In this document: piece after piece, positions 1 to 7,461 of the stretch
Layout of the letters: each line of letters opens with the position of its first letter
Position numbering within the stretch: position 1 is the stretch's first letter
Assembly: GCF_009883635.2 (NCBI RefSeq)
Contig: NZ_CP026115.2
Coordinates: 2,976,001-3,040,000, forward strand
Origin: Pseudomonas putida
GTDB lineage: Bacteria; Pseudomonadota; Gammaproteobacteria; Pseudomonadales; Pseudomonadaceae
DNA: 64,000 nucleotides
Reading direction: 5' to 3'
Made by a program: the position numbers and the translations under genes
The notes under the pieces: generated by a model
What the model saw: only the letters and a program-made list of their open reading frames with translations
What the model was told of the DNA's origin: nothing
Database searches by the model: none

Positions 1-6
1 GCATCG

Positions 7-450
7 ATGAAACGTCCCCGCTTGCGAGCGGTTGAGCCTCGATCAGGCTCCCGTCTAGAGCTTACCTTTACCAATGGTCAACACTTCATCCTGGATATGA
101 GCGAGGCGCTCAAGGCGTATCCGGGGCTGGCGCCACTGGCCAAGCGAAAAGCGTTCGATGGGGTGGTTTTGGGTGACGGTGGATGGTCAGTGGAGTGGCC
201 GGAGCTGGATATTCAGATCGGTGCCGACACCCTCTTGCTGGATGCGCTCGCGCAAACTGCTCCTGATGAGAACACCCGGGTATTCATTCGCTGGCGCCTA
301 CGGCATCGGATGACGCTCGACCAGGCTGCCGAAGCGCTGGGCGTGAGTGCACGTAGCATCAGCCGCTACAGTAGTGGTCGGGAAGCGGTGCCACGTACTT
401 TGGCGCTCGCTTGTTTGGGTTGGGAAATGTTGGAACAGCGAGCGGCCTGA
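7..450 (+). CDS. DUF2442 / helix-turn-helix protein
   Basis: The 147-residue product has an N-terminal DUF2442-like half (about residues 5-80, with the typical pattern of a basic beta strand, an FTNGQ turn and a WPELDIQIGADTLL-like end). Its C-terminal helix-turn-helix (about 95-140) carries MTLDQAAEALGVSARSISRY, which resembles XRE-type DNA-binding helices. DUF2442 proteins often accompany toxin-like or mobile genes, and the combination with an HTH suggests a small regulator or antitoxin-like protein. The partner gene, if any, would lie before the window. The ATG is only 6 bp from the window edge, so a longer N-terminus cannot be excluded. The function is not known. Confidence 0.7.
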   Translation: MKRPRLRAVEPRSGSRLELTFTNGQHFILDMSEALKAYPGLAPLAKRKAFDGVVLGDGGWSVEWPELDIQIGADTLLLDALAQTAPDENTRVFIRWRLRHRMTLDQAAEALGVSARSISRYSSGREAVPRTLALACLGWEMLEQRAA

Positions 451-492
451 TTGGGTGTGCTGGGTCAGTTCAAGGTGTAGGCTTTAGTCAAG

Positions 493-543
493 ATTGCCGG
501 GGCCGCGTTGCGGCCCTTCGCGATACAAGGCCGCTCACAGGGA
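493..543. repeat. REP-like palindromic element, single copy
   Basis: A GC-rich palindromic stretch contains ggggccgcgttgcggccc followed by the ttcgcgatacaaggccgctc type tail. The same tail family recurs in the pair at 57131-57240, so this is a P. putida-type extragenic palindrome in the gap after the DUF2442 gene. Confidence 0.55.
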
Positions 544-573
544 CTGCACGGACTCACGTGGGACAGTTGAAAT

Positions 574-603
574 AGAAAAGCCGCCCATTGAGGCGGCTTT
601 TCT
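574..603. terminator. Rho-independent terminator, symmetric
   Basis: A perfect 12-bp stem (agaaaagccgcc / ggcggcttttct) closes a 6-nt loop. T-rich and A-rich flanks lie on both sides, so it can work for the rightward DUF2442 gene and for the leftward gene ending at 615. Confidence 0.8.
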
Positions 604-614
604 CGGCCGGTTGA

Positions 615-1055
615 TTATCCAAGTGCACGCCACCACCACCGCTGAAATCTTCCTGGGTCAGCGTAAATCCTTCCCCCAGCTACGCGCACGTAGCAGCCGC
701 CTCGGCCGCGGGCCTTCTGCTCATATGCGAGCCTGATTGTCATGTCCAGATCAAGCTGAAGAACCAGCTCAGATCGTGCATCGACGCGCTTCGGCATTTC
801 TTCATTCAATCCCAGATCCTCAGCCCACCTGGTAAGGCTGCCATCCGCTTCAACCAGGCCCACGGCAGTGATCTCAATTGCATGTGGACTCAAGTTGCTG
901 ATCACCACTGTGCTGTCCCGAGGGTCATTTCCCAGCCGCACCTTCACGACTGTCCGGCCCCTCCATAGCGCCCAGACTGACAGCAAAAGCCCGGCATACG
1001 CCGGAATTCGGGCACCCCAGTCAGCGCCCTCGAACAGCTTCGTCAGCCACTCCAT
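615..1055 (-). CDS. Hypothetical membrane-anchored protein
   Basis: This 146-residue protein has one probable membrane segment near the N-terminus (about residues 18-32, AYAGLLLSVWALW), then a soluble beta-rich domain with a basic C-terminus ending in a tryptophan cluster (RWWWRALG). I do not recognise the family. It lies 58 bp downstream of the small gene ending at 1114, on the same strand, so the two are likely cotranscribed from the LexA-box promoter near 1380. A signal-anchor topology with a cytoplasmic or periplasmic C-terminal domain is an inference. Such small membrane proteins are common in prophage remnants and genomic islands, which fits the neighbourhood. Confidence 0.6.
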   Translation of the reverse strand: MEWLTKLFEGADWGARIPAYAGLLLSVWALWRGRTVVKVRLGNDPRDSTVVISNLSPHAIEITAVGLVEADGSLTRWAEDLGLNEEMPKRVDARSELVLQLDLDMTIRLAYEQKARGRGGCYVRVAGGRIYADPGRFQRWWWRALG

Positions 1056-1113
1056 TCATTCTCTCCTGAATACTGGCCGCCTCTTCCGGGGTGATCAGAT
1101 TGCCTATCGTTCC

Positions 1114-1359
1114 CTAAGTGCCGACGCTGTGCCGGGGCCTTTGGCCTTCAAAATAGCCCCGATTCTGCTGCTGATGTAGCGATCGCAAATTGGCTGTCAG
1201 GCCTGCGTTGATTTCCACCAGCTTCTCAATGTTGCGCTTTGCCTTCATCAGGTCCTGGCGCAACTCATCATTCTCGTTGCAGAGCATGTTGCACTGATGT
1301 TCGAGCAGTTCCAGGTGCGAAGGCATGCCCAGCTCAAAGCCACTGTCATCGATGTCCAT
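1114..1359 (-). CDS. Hypothetical small coiled-coil protein, LexA-box promoter
   Basis: An 81-residue protein with a central heptad-rich helix (about residues 12-60: ELLEHQCNMLCNENDELRQDL and onward) and a basic tail. I chose ATG 1359 because GAGG lies 8 nt upstream. Longer readings from ATG 1404 or GTG 1422 lack a ribosome site and would translate through the promoter/LexA-box region. The gene heads a likely two-gene unit with the membrane protein at 615-1055. The function is unknown. Coiled coil plus a downstream membrane protein behind an SOS-type operator suggests a phage- or damage-linked role, but this is inference. Confidence 0.6.
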   Translation of the reverse strand: MDIDDSGFELGMPSHLELLEHQCNMLCNENDELRQDLMKAKRNIEKLVEINAGLTANLRSLHQQQNRGYFEGQRPRHSVGT

Positions 1360-1373
1360 AGGACCAACCTCAA

Positions 1374-1393
1374 TACTGGTTATCGATACAGTA
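1374..1393 (-). promoter_or_regulatory. LexA-like SOS box with overlapping -10
   Basis: The near-palindrome contains CTGGTTATCGATACAG (1376-1391). This fits the gamma-proteobacterial LexA form CTGT-N8-ACAG with one mismatch. Read leftward, TGATACTGT supplies an extended -10 overlapping the box, and the ribosome site of the 1359 start lies just downstream. Binding of LexA would therefore block this promoter. Confidence 0.55.
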
Positions 1394-1628
1394 TCAGTCT
1401 TCATGGAGCCGAGCGAGGACACCCGACGACATGGCTGACCAACTCAGCCTGGACCCCGGCGCGCGCCCTCGTCCCCCCGCCACGCCTGCGGGCTAAACGT
1501 GTCGGGATTTCTGCACTTCTGCAAAGCGCTCCAGCAAGCTGCCCATAAGCCTGCGCCGGCTACGAACCTCTTGAAGGAACCCTGCGAATCCCTGCGCGAC
1601 GGGGGCATATCGGGCCAGGGCCACGGGG

Positions 1629-1656
1629 TTGCAAAACGCTCGACAAAAGGTATGGC
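1629..1656 (+). promoter_or_regulatory. Candidate promoter of the Gp49-like toxin gene
   Basis: TTGCAA (1629-1634) and TATGGC (1651-1656) are 16 bp apart, upstream of the TTG start at 1716. It is a moderate match to sigma70. Confidence 0.35.
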
Positions 1657-1715
1657 ACAATGATGGTGCTCACCCAGAGTGGGCGCCCCATTTGGCCACA
1701 GAGAGAGACGCCTAT

Positions 1716-2063
1716 TTGAGAAAATTTGCTTTTGTAAGTGCTGCAGCTGAGCGTGAGTACAAGGATCTGCCCGAGGACGTCCAAGACGAATTCGGCAAGG
1801 ATCTCCGGCGCATTCAGTATGGACAAGATCCCGAGCTGGATATCAAACCGTTGACGACGGTAGGAGCGGGAGCAATCGAACTCATCATCAACGGCAGCCC
1901 GGCGTTCCGGTGCGTTTACGTAGCGAAATACGCTGACATGGTCGTTGTGCTGCATTCGTTCGTGAAAACCACGAACGGAACCGATCGCCACGCGATGCAG
2001 GTCGCTGACGATCGGATGAAGGAGTTCAAGCAAGAACTCAGGAGCATGGGCTACAAGGTTTAG
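1716..2063 (+). CDS. Phage-derived Gp49-like / HigB-type toxin
   Basis: A 115-residue protein of the RelE/HigB superfamily, Gp49-like branch (PF05973-type). It opens with a strand-helix block (KFAFVSAAAEREYKDLPEDV). A core follows (RIQYGQDPELDIKPL, then the ELIINGSPAFRCVYVAKYAD strands), then VVVLHSFVKTTNGTD. The VLHSFVKK-like strand and the following basic helix are typical of this family. Members are ribosome-dependent mRNA interferases. I chose TTG 1716 because AGAGAG lies just upstream; the longer reading from 1629 would start inside the likely promoter. It converges tail to tail with the HTH gene, with stop codons overlapping by 4 bp, unlike the usual higBA order. Confidence 0.7.
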   Translation: MRKFAFVSAAAEREYKDLPEDVQDEFGKDLRRIQYGQDPELDIKPLTTVGAGAIELIINGSPAFRCVYVAKYADMVVVLHSFVKTTNGTDRHAMQVADDRMKEFKQELRSMGYKV

Positions 2064-2383
2064 CAGCTCTGCGCTTGAGAGATGACGATTTGAGGTGGTG
2101 ACCCAGCATCGTTTGTGGGGAGCGTGAGGCAGGTTCGGAATCCGAGCTTATCGAGCATGTCCATCATGGCGTCCAGCGTGAATTTCTCGATCTTGCCATT
2201 AGCGAGTTCGGATACGCGGGACTGGGTCACATTCAACCTAGCAGCGGCCTCATTCTGTTTGAGGCCCATTTTTTTGATGCAGTCGGTGATGAAGATGGAG
2301 AGGTCCATCTTTAAAGCCATTTTGCTGGCCGTTTCCTCGTCATGTGTAACGTGGAATGGGCTGTCGTGGAATTGAAGCGCCAT
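2060..2383 (-). CDS. XRE-family antitoxin-like regulator
   Basis: The 107-residue protein contains a clear XRE helix-turn-helix at about residues 39-80 (GLKQNEAAARLNVTQSRVSEL, then NGKIEKFTLDAMMDML), the arrangement seen in HigA-type (HTH_37) antitoxins. ATG 2383 is preceded by AGGAGG at good spacing. A perfect 17-bp inverted repeat lies 32 bp upstream and is the probable autoregulatory operator. The gene faces the Gp49-like toxin gene, so it is the likely antidote, although it is transcribed separately. The extra N-terminal 25 residues before the HTH region may be the toxin-binding part (inference). Confidence 0.75.
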   Translation of the reverse strand: MALQFHDSPFHVTHDEETASKMALKMDLSIFITDCIKKMGLKQNEAAARLNVTQSRVSELANGKIEKFTLDAMMDMLDKLGFRTCLTLPTNDAGSPPQIVISQAQSC

Positions 2384-2414
2384 TGAATGGCCTCCTCAAA
2401 GAAATATCTAAAAT

Positions 2415-2431
2415 TTACGATAAAATCGTAA
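2415..2431 (-). promoter_or_regulatory. Operator palindrome of the XRE gene
   Basis: TTACGAT-AAA-ATCGTAA is a perfect inverted repeat in an AT-rich promoter region, 32 bp before the ATG at 2383. Its position is typical of autoregulated antitoxin operators. Confidence 0.6.
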
Positions 2432-3007
2432 TCCACAAGCAACCACAAGTCAAAAGGTTTCGGCTCAGCGCCTACACAACCTCCCTCGCAGCTACCCCAT
2501 TCCCTCAAACCTCCTTCGTGCATCAGCACACCACCGCCGGCAATCCTCCCCCTATTTCAGAAGGTCACCTCGGAAAAAGGTAAGTTTTTTCCTTGGGGTG
2601 TCTTCGCGCCCCCGAAGCCCCGTCGTTCCTGGGTTTCGTAGCTAACTTTGGATGGTTAGGAATGGTTAGGATTGAGGTTAGGAATTCTCAAGTGCCTGAT
2701 TATAAAGGGATTTTGTTTTGAGAAACTGACTATAGATAAAGGTAAGGAAATTACTATTACTTAACCAAAATCTAACTTTTAGAGGTCTTCTGGAGGCCAG
2801 AAACGGAGAGGGATACAGCCTGTTCGCATGAAACCTAACCGACCTAACCTTTTTCCGATGGGTCAACATCAAACGGCGGTCGCCCCTAGGGGGAGGCTGG
2901 TCGAGGGTGATACGCAGATCTGCGCTTGTGCACGCCTCTTGTTACGTCGGTTGTTACGCGCACTGCCGAAACGACATGAAGAAACGCACGTAACACCTTG
3001 ATAAATA
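2432..3007. other. Gene-poor AT-rich stretch beside the tRNA-Thr 3' end
   Basis: I see no convincing gene here. It contains GGTTAGG heptamers: three direct (2654, 2664, 2676) and two inverted (starting 2834, 2843). It abuts the 3' end of a tRNA gene, a classic integration site. The heptamers could be integrase arm-type sites of a lost or neighbouring island. Confidence 0.4.
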
Positions 3008-3083
<76 letters not shown>

Positions 3084-3094
3084 AATGGGGCGTC

Positions 3095-3122
3095 ATTATA
3101 ACGATCGGTTGGCGCCTGTAAA
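3095..3122 (-). promoter_or_regulatory. tRNA-Thr promoter
   Basis: On the minus strand TTTACA (3122-3117) and a perfect TATAAT (3100-3095) are 16 bp apart, 11 bp before the tRNA 5' end. Confidence 0.7.
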
Positions 3123-3180
3123 CCACTTCCTTGCGAAAGCGTGAAAATAGCCTAAGTCACCGGCCTAAAAGGATATTTTC

Positions 3181-3429
3181 TTACCAGCCGCGGTGGATGG
3201 TGTTGACGCTCGGCTCGCTCTTGCCGGGGTTGAAAAACAGCTTGTCGTTGTCGCAGCCACGCTTGCGGCACGGGCTTTCCACGCGCAGGGGCAGGCCGTT
3301 GTCGCCGCCCAGTTGCATGCCGGGGGTGTTCCAGTCCAGGTTGCTGGCGGGGTGCGGGGCAGGGCTGTTGCTGCAGGCGCCCACGGTCAGGGTGAAGGCC
3401 AGCAGGGCAAGGGATTTGGCTTGGGTCAC
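3181..3429 (-). CDS. Small lipoprotein
   Basis: This 82-residue protein starts at GTG 3429. It has a type II signal peptide: a hydrophobic stretch SLALLAFTLTVGAC ends in the lipobox VGA-C at residue 19. The mature part is short and charged (NLDWNTPGMQLGGDNGLPL, then ESPCRKRGCDNDKLFFNPG) with a Cys pair that may form a disulfide. I do not know its function; similar small lipoproteins are widespread in Pseudomonas. A REP and a structured RNA lie upstream, and tRNA-Thr lies downstream on the same strand. A reading from ATG 3630 is longer but puts the signal peptide in the middle of the protein, so it is unlikely. Confidence 0.65.
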   Translation of the reverse strand: MTQAKSLALLAFTLTVGACSNSPAPHPASNLDWNTPGMQLGGDNGLPLRVESPCRKRGCDNDKLFFNPGKSEPSVNTIHRGW

Positions 3430-3547
3430 GATGGTGTAGTCCGTTAGTCCATTGTCGGTTCTGGCGCAACGCCAGACGGTCGCAGGGCTGGCGGGCAGCG
3501 TGCGACGTGACTTTTTAATGTTTTGGGGGGCGGATGATACACCGTCG

Positions 3548-3580
3548 GGCCTCTTCGCGGGTGAACCCGCTTCCACAGGG
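3548..3580. repeat. REP element, single
   Basis: A P. putida-type palindrome: ctcttcgcgggtgaacccgc followed by ttccacaggg, in the gap between the lipoprotein gene and the structured RNA. Confidence 0.7.
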
Positions 3581-3694
3581 ATCGTGGTGATTTTGTGAGG
3601 GAATTCTGAACTTGAGACTAAATGCTTCAAGGTTGAGGTATTTGGGAATTATCCTACGCGCGCTCCTGAACTATCGCTGTTGGCGGACAAGTGC

Positions 3695-3880
3695 CTTGGG
3701 GATAACGTTTCCCGGTCGTTTCGGCGACCGGGTGTGAGAACCCGAGGCGAATAAGCGGTAGCCCTTCATGGCGGCCGTACGTGGGCAGACTTCGGTCTGG
3801 CCGAGCTTCCTTATTCCCTCGGTTTCTCACCCCCCGTACGGCTGCCACCCTAATCCGTGAGAAAGATTCGGATGGCGCCT
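3695..3880 (+). ncRNA. Structured leader RNA upstream of the DUF6124/DUF3077 genes
   Basis: Four paired elements can be read directly. There is an 8-bp stem hairpin at 3711-3732 and a cagac-TTCG-gtctg hairpin at 3786-3799 with a classic cUUCGg tetraloop. A 14-nt segment (3734-3747) pairs with 3817-3830 with one mismatch. A 12-nt segment (3770-3781) pairs with 3835-3846 with one G-U. The last two helices cross in order, so they would form a pseudoknot or two alternative folds. A smaller hairpin (TCCG/CGGA) follows before the ribosome site of the gene at 3908. It is most likely a cis-acting leader, though an independent RNA is possible. Confidence 0.6.
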
Positions 3881-3907
3881 CCCTTCTATGGAATAAGGAG
3901 TTTTGCC

Positions 3908-4180
3908 ATGAAAAAGATCGTCCCTGATCCGCCCCATCTGTTAATCCAAACCCCATACTTCTCCGTCCACAGTGACATCTCCCCCGAAGACGCCGTCACC
4001 CATGGCGCCGAGCTCATCCGCGGCGTCGCCGAAACCATCGATGAACACTGCCGCCATCACGCTGGCGAACCTGGCTTGAACACGCTGACCAACGCCGCCT
4101 TTGCGGCCGAATCGGCATTGATCCTGTTCCACCATGCGGTGGCGAGCATGCGCGATGAAGAGGGGCAGACGCATGAGTGA
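3908..4180 (+). CDS. DUF6124 family protein
   Basis: A 90-residue protein beginning MKKIVPDPPHLL, a start characteristic of a Pseudomonas-specific small protein family (DUF6124, related to DUF3077). An amphipathic helix-rich body follows (AVTHGAELIRGVAETIDEH, then LTNAAFAAESALILFHHAV). AAGGAG precedes the ATG at good spacing, so the longer upstream reading is not needed. The stop overlaps the start of the next gene by 8 bp, which implies translational coupling. The gene follows the structured RNA leader. The function is unknown; no catalytic motif is visible, and the helical composition suggests a small protein-binding protein. Confidence 0.7.
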   Translation: MKKIVPDPPHLLIQTPYFSVHSDISPEDAVTHGAELIRGVAETIDEHCRHHAGEPGLNTLTNAAFAAESALILFHHAVASMRDEEGQTHE

Positions 4181-4445
4181 TACCGCAAATACACTCGTCA
4201 CGGCGGGTGTAGAGACCTTCCTGGAAGCAGGAAACCCGACAGTGGATCTGCTACGGGTGCAGCCGGGTATCCCGATCGACCACGCCTACGAGCATGTGTC
4301 GGTGTTGCTCGGCTATATCAAACACCTAGTGCGCGAGGGGGATATGGAGGATGACCATAAGCTTTTGGGCGCTGCGGATTATCTGCTGGCCCTGGCCAAA
4401 GCGTTGATGAACGATATCGAGATTGCCAAGAACAAGGTGCATTGA
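4173..4445 (+). CDS. DUF3077 family protein
   Basis: A 90-residue, helix-rich protein with the DUF3077-type core (GIPIDHAYEHVSVLLGYIKH, then LLGAADYLLALAKALMNDIE). It is the same length as the gene before it and overlaps it by 8 bp (ATGAGTGA), so the pair is cotranscribed and probably coexpressed as partners. The two proteins look like distant paralogues: in both, a His-containing helix pair occupies the C-terminal half. The function is unknown. The gene track from 4134 is an out-of-context extension; ATG 4173 is the natural start. Confidence 0.7.
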   Translation: MSDTANTLVTAGVETFLEAGNPTVDLLRVQPGIPIDHAYEHVSVLLGYIKHLVREGDMEDDHKLLGAADYLLALAKALMNDIEIAKNKVH

Positions 4446-4701
4446 TTCGAGGGCCCTTCCTCGGTCGCGCCCGCTTCCACAGGGGGCCCATTGCCTAATC
4501 GAATTTTTGTTTATGCACAAGAGGCATTGCCGCCTTGCGCGAAAGGCATGCCGCTTCTGCGTACCGCCGGTCTTTGCGCAAACGCCTGTTTTTACTGGGC
4601 TTGACGCCCATGCTGGAATAAGCCAACCGCTTGAAATAGCGCTTGGCTCCATCCAGTCATCAAAAGCTTGTTCACAGACTTATCCACAGGTTGTGCTGGG
4701 G

Positions 4702-5907
4702 CTAACGGTCACGTTCGGCGAGTAGCAAGAGGTTGCGTGGGGTGAGCGGATAGTCGCAGAAAGTGCCCAGGCGAACGTTGTAGCCCTGTTCTTCGAGGAA
4801 CAGGGCGCGATCGAGCACCAGCCACAGCTCCAACGGGCGGCGGAACAGGTTGCGCAGGCGCTCGAGGTTGCGTACCTCGGCCAGGCGCTGCCAGCCAGCG
4901 GCCTCCAGCGCGGCCCAGTCCGGGTTGCCACTCAGCTCGACCTGGCGCAGGTGGGCCAGCTCACGGCAGTACTGCTCGAAAGACTTGTCCAGCCAGGCGA
5001 TCGGCAGGGAAGGGGTGGACAGGTATTCATCGCACTGGCGCTGTTCGCGCTGCAGCAGGTCGAAGCCCAGACGGCGGGCCATGGAGCAGTCGCGTTGATG
5101 CCGCACGCGGGCGCTGGCGGTGACCGCTTCGTTCAGAGGCAGGCCGAGGTCGATCATGTTCAGCCGCAGCGGGGAGTGCTGTGCGACTGTGGATAACGCC
5201 TGATAGTGCTCGCCGGGGATGCGGTTGTAGCAGCAAGGGGCCACGGCCAGGTGGCGGCAGCCTTGCTGGCTGGCCTGGCGCAGCAGGTGCACGTGCAGTT
5301 CGCCGCAGGCGTGCAGGGCGACCACGCTTTTCTCGTGGTTCAGGTGCTGGGTGCTGCCGGCAGCCATCACATCCTGGTGGACGTGGGTTGCGGGCAGGTG
5401 ATGGTGATCGCTCAGAGCCTGACCGGCGGCGACCAGCTCAGGGTTGTACTCCAGGCAGGTCAGCTGCTGGCCGGGTTGCAGCAGGCGCCGGCCGAGGTGG
5501 CCTTTGCCGGAGCACCAGTCAAGCCAGTGGCGGGTGTGTTCGCGAAAGCCCAGTCGGCGGCTGAAGGCTTCGATCTGCTGCCATTTGCGGCCGGGAACGG
5601 CGACGTCGAGGCGGTGGCCGGCGGTGGGCAGGCCGGTGTCGGGGAGCTCACCGAGGGCTGACAGTTGCTGGGCTTGCGCCGCCAGTTGCGGGAACGGGGC
5701 GGGCAGGCCTTTGGGGTCGATATCGGCTTCGGCATCGGCCAGGGTGCACTGGCGCAGGTGGGCGGCGAGTTCGGGGTATTCGGTTTCCCAGTCCAGGCGC
5801 AGGGCGGTGAAAGGCCGGGGTTTCCACAGCGGTTGGTGCTTGGTCAGGAACTGGTCGAGGGCCTGGAAGCGGTCACTGAGTTGGTGGCTGTGGAGGAAAG
5901 AAGCCAT
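4702..5907 (-). CDS. SAM-dependent methyltransferase (Methyltransf_32 type)
   Basis: This 401-residue cytoplasmic protein has a Rossmann methyltransferase core. The SAM-binding motif WLDWCSGKGHLG is at 128-139, the acidic LEYNP strand end at about 152-156, HACG at 199-202, and the APCCYN motif at 223-228. The SGKGxLG and PCCYN signatures match the family that includes eukaryotic METTL25/RRNAD1- and GSTCD-like proteins (PF13679). The substrate is unknown. The N-terminal 120 residues and the C-terminal helical region lie outside the core. It is a single gene: a REP pair separates it from the transporter genes upstream on the same strand. Confidence 0.75.
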   Translation of the reverse strand: MASFLHSHQLSDRFQALDQFLTKHQPLWKPRPFTALRLDWETEYPELAAHLRQCTLADAEADIDPKGLPAPFPQLAAQAQQLSALGELPDTGLPTAGHRLDVAVPGRKWQQIEAFSRRLGFREHTRHWLDWCSGKGHLGRRLLQPGQQLTCLEYNPELVAAGQALSDHHHLPATHVHQDVMAAGSTQHLNHEKSVVALHACGELHVHLLRQASQQGCRHLAVAPCCYNRIPGEHYQALSTVAQHSPLRLNMIDLGLPLNEAVTASARVRHQRDCSMARRLGFDLLQREQRQCDEYLSTPSLPIAWLDKSFEQYCRELAHLRQVELSGNPDWAALEAAGWQRLAEVRNLERLRNLFRRPLELWLVLDRALFLEEQGYNVRLGTFCDYPLTPRNLLLLAERDR

Positions 5908-5937
5908 GGCTGGTTCTGCAATGTGGGATATCTTTGA

Positions 5938-6014
5938 GGGCCCTTTCGCGGGACAAGCCCGCTCCTACAGGTGCCGCGCAGGCCTTGTAGGAGCGGGTTT
6001 ACCCGCGAACACGG
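5938..6014. repeat. REP pair (BIME)
   Basis: Two P. putida-type REP copies face each other (ttcgcgggacaagcccgctc and gagcgggtttacccgcgaa) about 15 bp apart, between the transporter operon end and the methyltransferase gene. Confidence 0.8.
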
Positions 6015-6023
6015 CAGTGGGGG

Positions 6024-6713
6024 TTAGCGGCCCTGGCAAGCGTCCACGCGCAACCAGCGCTCCAGCAGCTTGAAGCCTTGCACCAGCACGAACGAGATCA
6101 CCAGGTAGAACACCCCGGCGGCGAAGAATATCTCCACCGGCAGGTAGGTCCGGGCAATGATGGTACGGGCCATGCCGGTCAGCTCCAGCAGGGTCACGGT
6201 ACTGGCCAGGGCACTGGCCTTGAGCATCAGGATCACTTCGTTGCTGTAGGCCGGCAGGCCGATGCGCGCGGCACGTGGCAGCATGATGTAGAACAGCGTC
6301 TTGCCCCGCGACATGCCCAGCGCCCGCGCCGCCTCGATCTCGCCCTTGGGGATCGACTGCAGCGCACCGCGCAGGATCTCGGCGATGTAGGCGGCAGTGT
6401 GCAGGGTCATGGTCAGCACCGTGCACCAGAACGGATCGCGAAGGTACGGCCACAGCGAGCTGGAACGTACCGCATCGAACTGCGCCAGGCCGTAATACAC
6501 CAGGAACAGCTGCACCAGCAGTGGCGTGCCACGGAAGAAGAAGATGTAGCTGAACGGCACGGCGCGCACGTACCAGTGGCGCGAGGAGCGGGCGATACCC
6601 AGCGGGATGGCCAGGATCAACCCGGCAACCACGGCGATGGCCACCAGCTCCAGGGTCAGGGTCGCACCCTGGGCAAGGCGTGGCAGCCACTTGAAGATGA
6701 CTTCCCAATTCAT
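6024..6713 (-). CDS. Polar amino-acid ABC transporter permease (HisM/AotM type)
   Basis: A 229-residue inner-membrane permease of the His/Glu/Gln/Arg/opine family with about five membrane segments. The EAA loop that contacts the ATPase is clear (EIEAARALGMSRGKTLFYIM, about residues 124-143). The N-terminal signature TLELVAIAVVAGLILAIPLG is typical of HisM/AotM subunits. I chose ATG 6713 (MNWEVIFKWL); the reading from 6731 adds residues that are not typical. It is the last gene of the ATPase-binding protein-permease-permease operon, and its start lies 1 bp from the preceding permease stop. By family, the substrate is probably a basic amino acid such as arginine, ornithine or histidine; the exact one cannot be read. 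Confidence 0.85.
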   Translation of the reverse strand: MNWEVIFKWLPRLAQGATLTLELVAIAVVAGLILAIPLGIARSSRHWYVRAVPFSYIFFFRGTPLLVQLFLVYYGLAQFDAVRSSSLWPYLRDPFWCTVLTMTLHTAAYIAEILRGALQSIPKGEIEAARALGMSRGKTLFYIMLPRAARIGLPAYSNEVILMLKASALASTVTLLELTGMARTIIARTYLPVEIFFAAGVFYLVISFVLVQGFKLLERWLRVDACQGR

Positions 6714-6714
6714 T

Positions 6715-7407
6715 TTATTCGGCCCTCGCAAAGCCGCGAGCGGCGCGTTTTTCCATGAAGTGCATGCCGGTCATGGCGATGATGGTCAGGCTCAGGTAGA
6801 TGCAGGCAGCGACCATGTAGAAGGTGAACGGCTCCTTGGTCACGGTCACGCCGATCTGCGCATGGCGCATGATTTCTTCCAGGCCGATCACCGACACCAG
6901 CGCGGTGTCCTTCATCAGGATCATGAACAGGTTGCCCAGGCCCGGCAGGGCGATGCGCCACATCTGCGGCAGGATGATCCGCGACAGGATGCGGCCCTGG
7001 GACAGGCCCAGTGCCAGGCCGGCTTCGCGGTGGCCCTTGGGGATCGCCAGGATCGCACCACGGAACACTTCCGTGGCGTAGGCGCCGAAGCACAGGCCCA
7101 GGGCGATGACACCCGCGGCGAAGGCGCTCAGCTCAAGGCCAGGCATGTTCAGGGCTTCGCCGAGGCTGTTCATCAGCCCGACGGTGCCGAAGTAGATAAG
7201 CAGGACCCAAAGCAGCTCGGGCACGCCGCGCACCAGGGTCGAGTAGAAGCCGCCAAGCCATTGCAGCGGCTTGATCGTGGAAGTCTTGGCCAGGGCGCCG
7301 AGCAGGCCCAGGACCAGCCCCAGCAGCAGGGCGCAGAGCGCCAGTTTTACGGTCATCAGGGTGCCGGCCATCATGGCCGGACCGAATCCGTGCAGGTCGA
7401 TATTCAT
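6715..7407 (-). CDS. Polar amino-acid ABC transporter permease (HisQ/AotQ type)
   Basis: This 230-residue integral membrane subunit has a HisQ-like N-terminus (GFGPAMMAGTLMTVKLALCA). The EAA motif for ATPase contact (GHREAGLALGLSQGRILSRI) is at about residues 128-147. It pairs with the adjacent HisM-type permease to form the heterodimeric channel. Its start lies 54 bp after the binding-protein stop. The stop is followed almost at once by the ATG of the next permease, so the two subunits are translationally close. Confidence 0.85.
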   Translation of the reverse strand: MNIDLHGFGPAMMAGTLMTVKLALCALLLGLVLGLLGALAKTSTIKPLQWLGGFYSTLVRGVPELLWVLLIYFGTVGLMNSLGEALNMPGLELSAFAAGVIALGLCFGAYATEVFRGAILAIPKGHREAGLALGLSQGRILSRIILPQMWRIALPGLGNLFMILMKDTALVSVIGLEEIMRHAQIGVTVTKEPFTFYMVAACIYLSLTIIAMTGMHFMEKRAARGFARAE

Positions 7408-7461
7408 GGGCAGGTCATTCTAGGGACTTGCGCGCCGCAGGGGCGCGCAGGTCAGGGCGGA

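Noticed and set aside
1560..2033. Minus-strand frame opposite the Gp49-like toxin
   Set aside because: The plus strand has the family core and a ribosome site; the minus frame has none.
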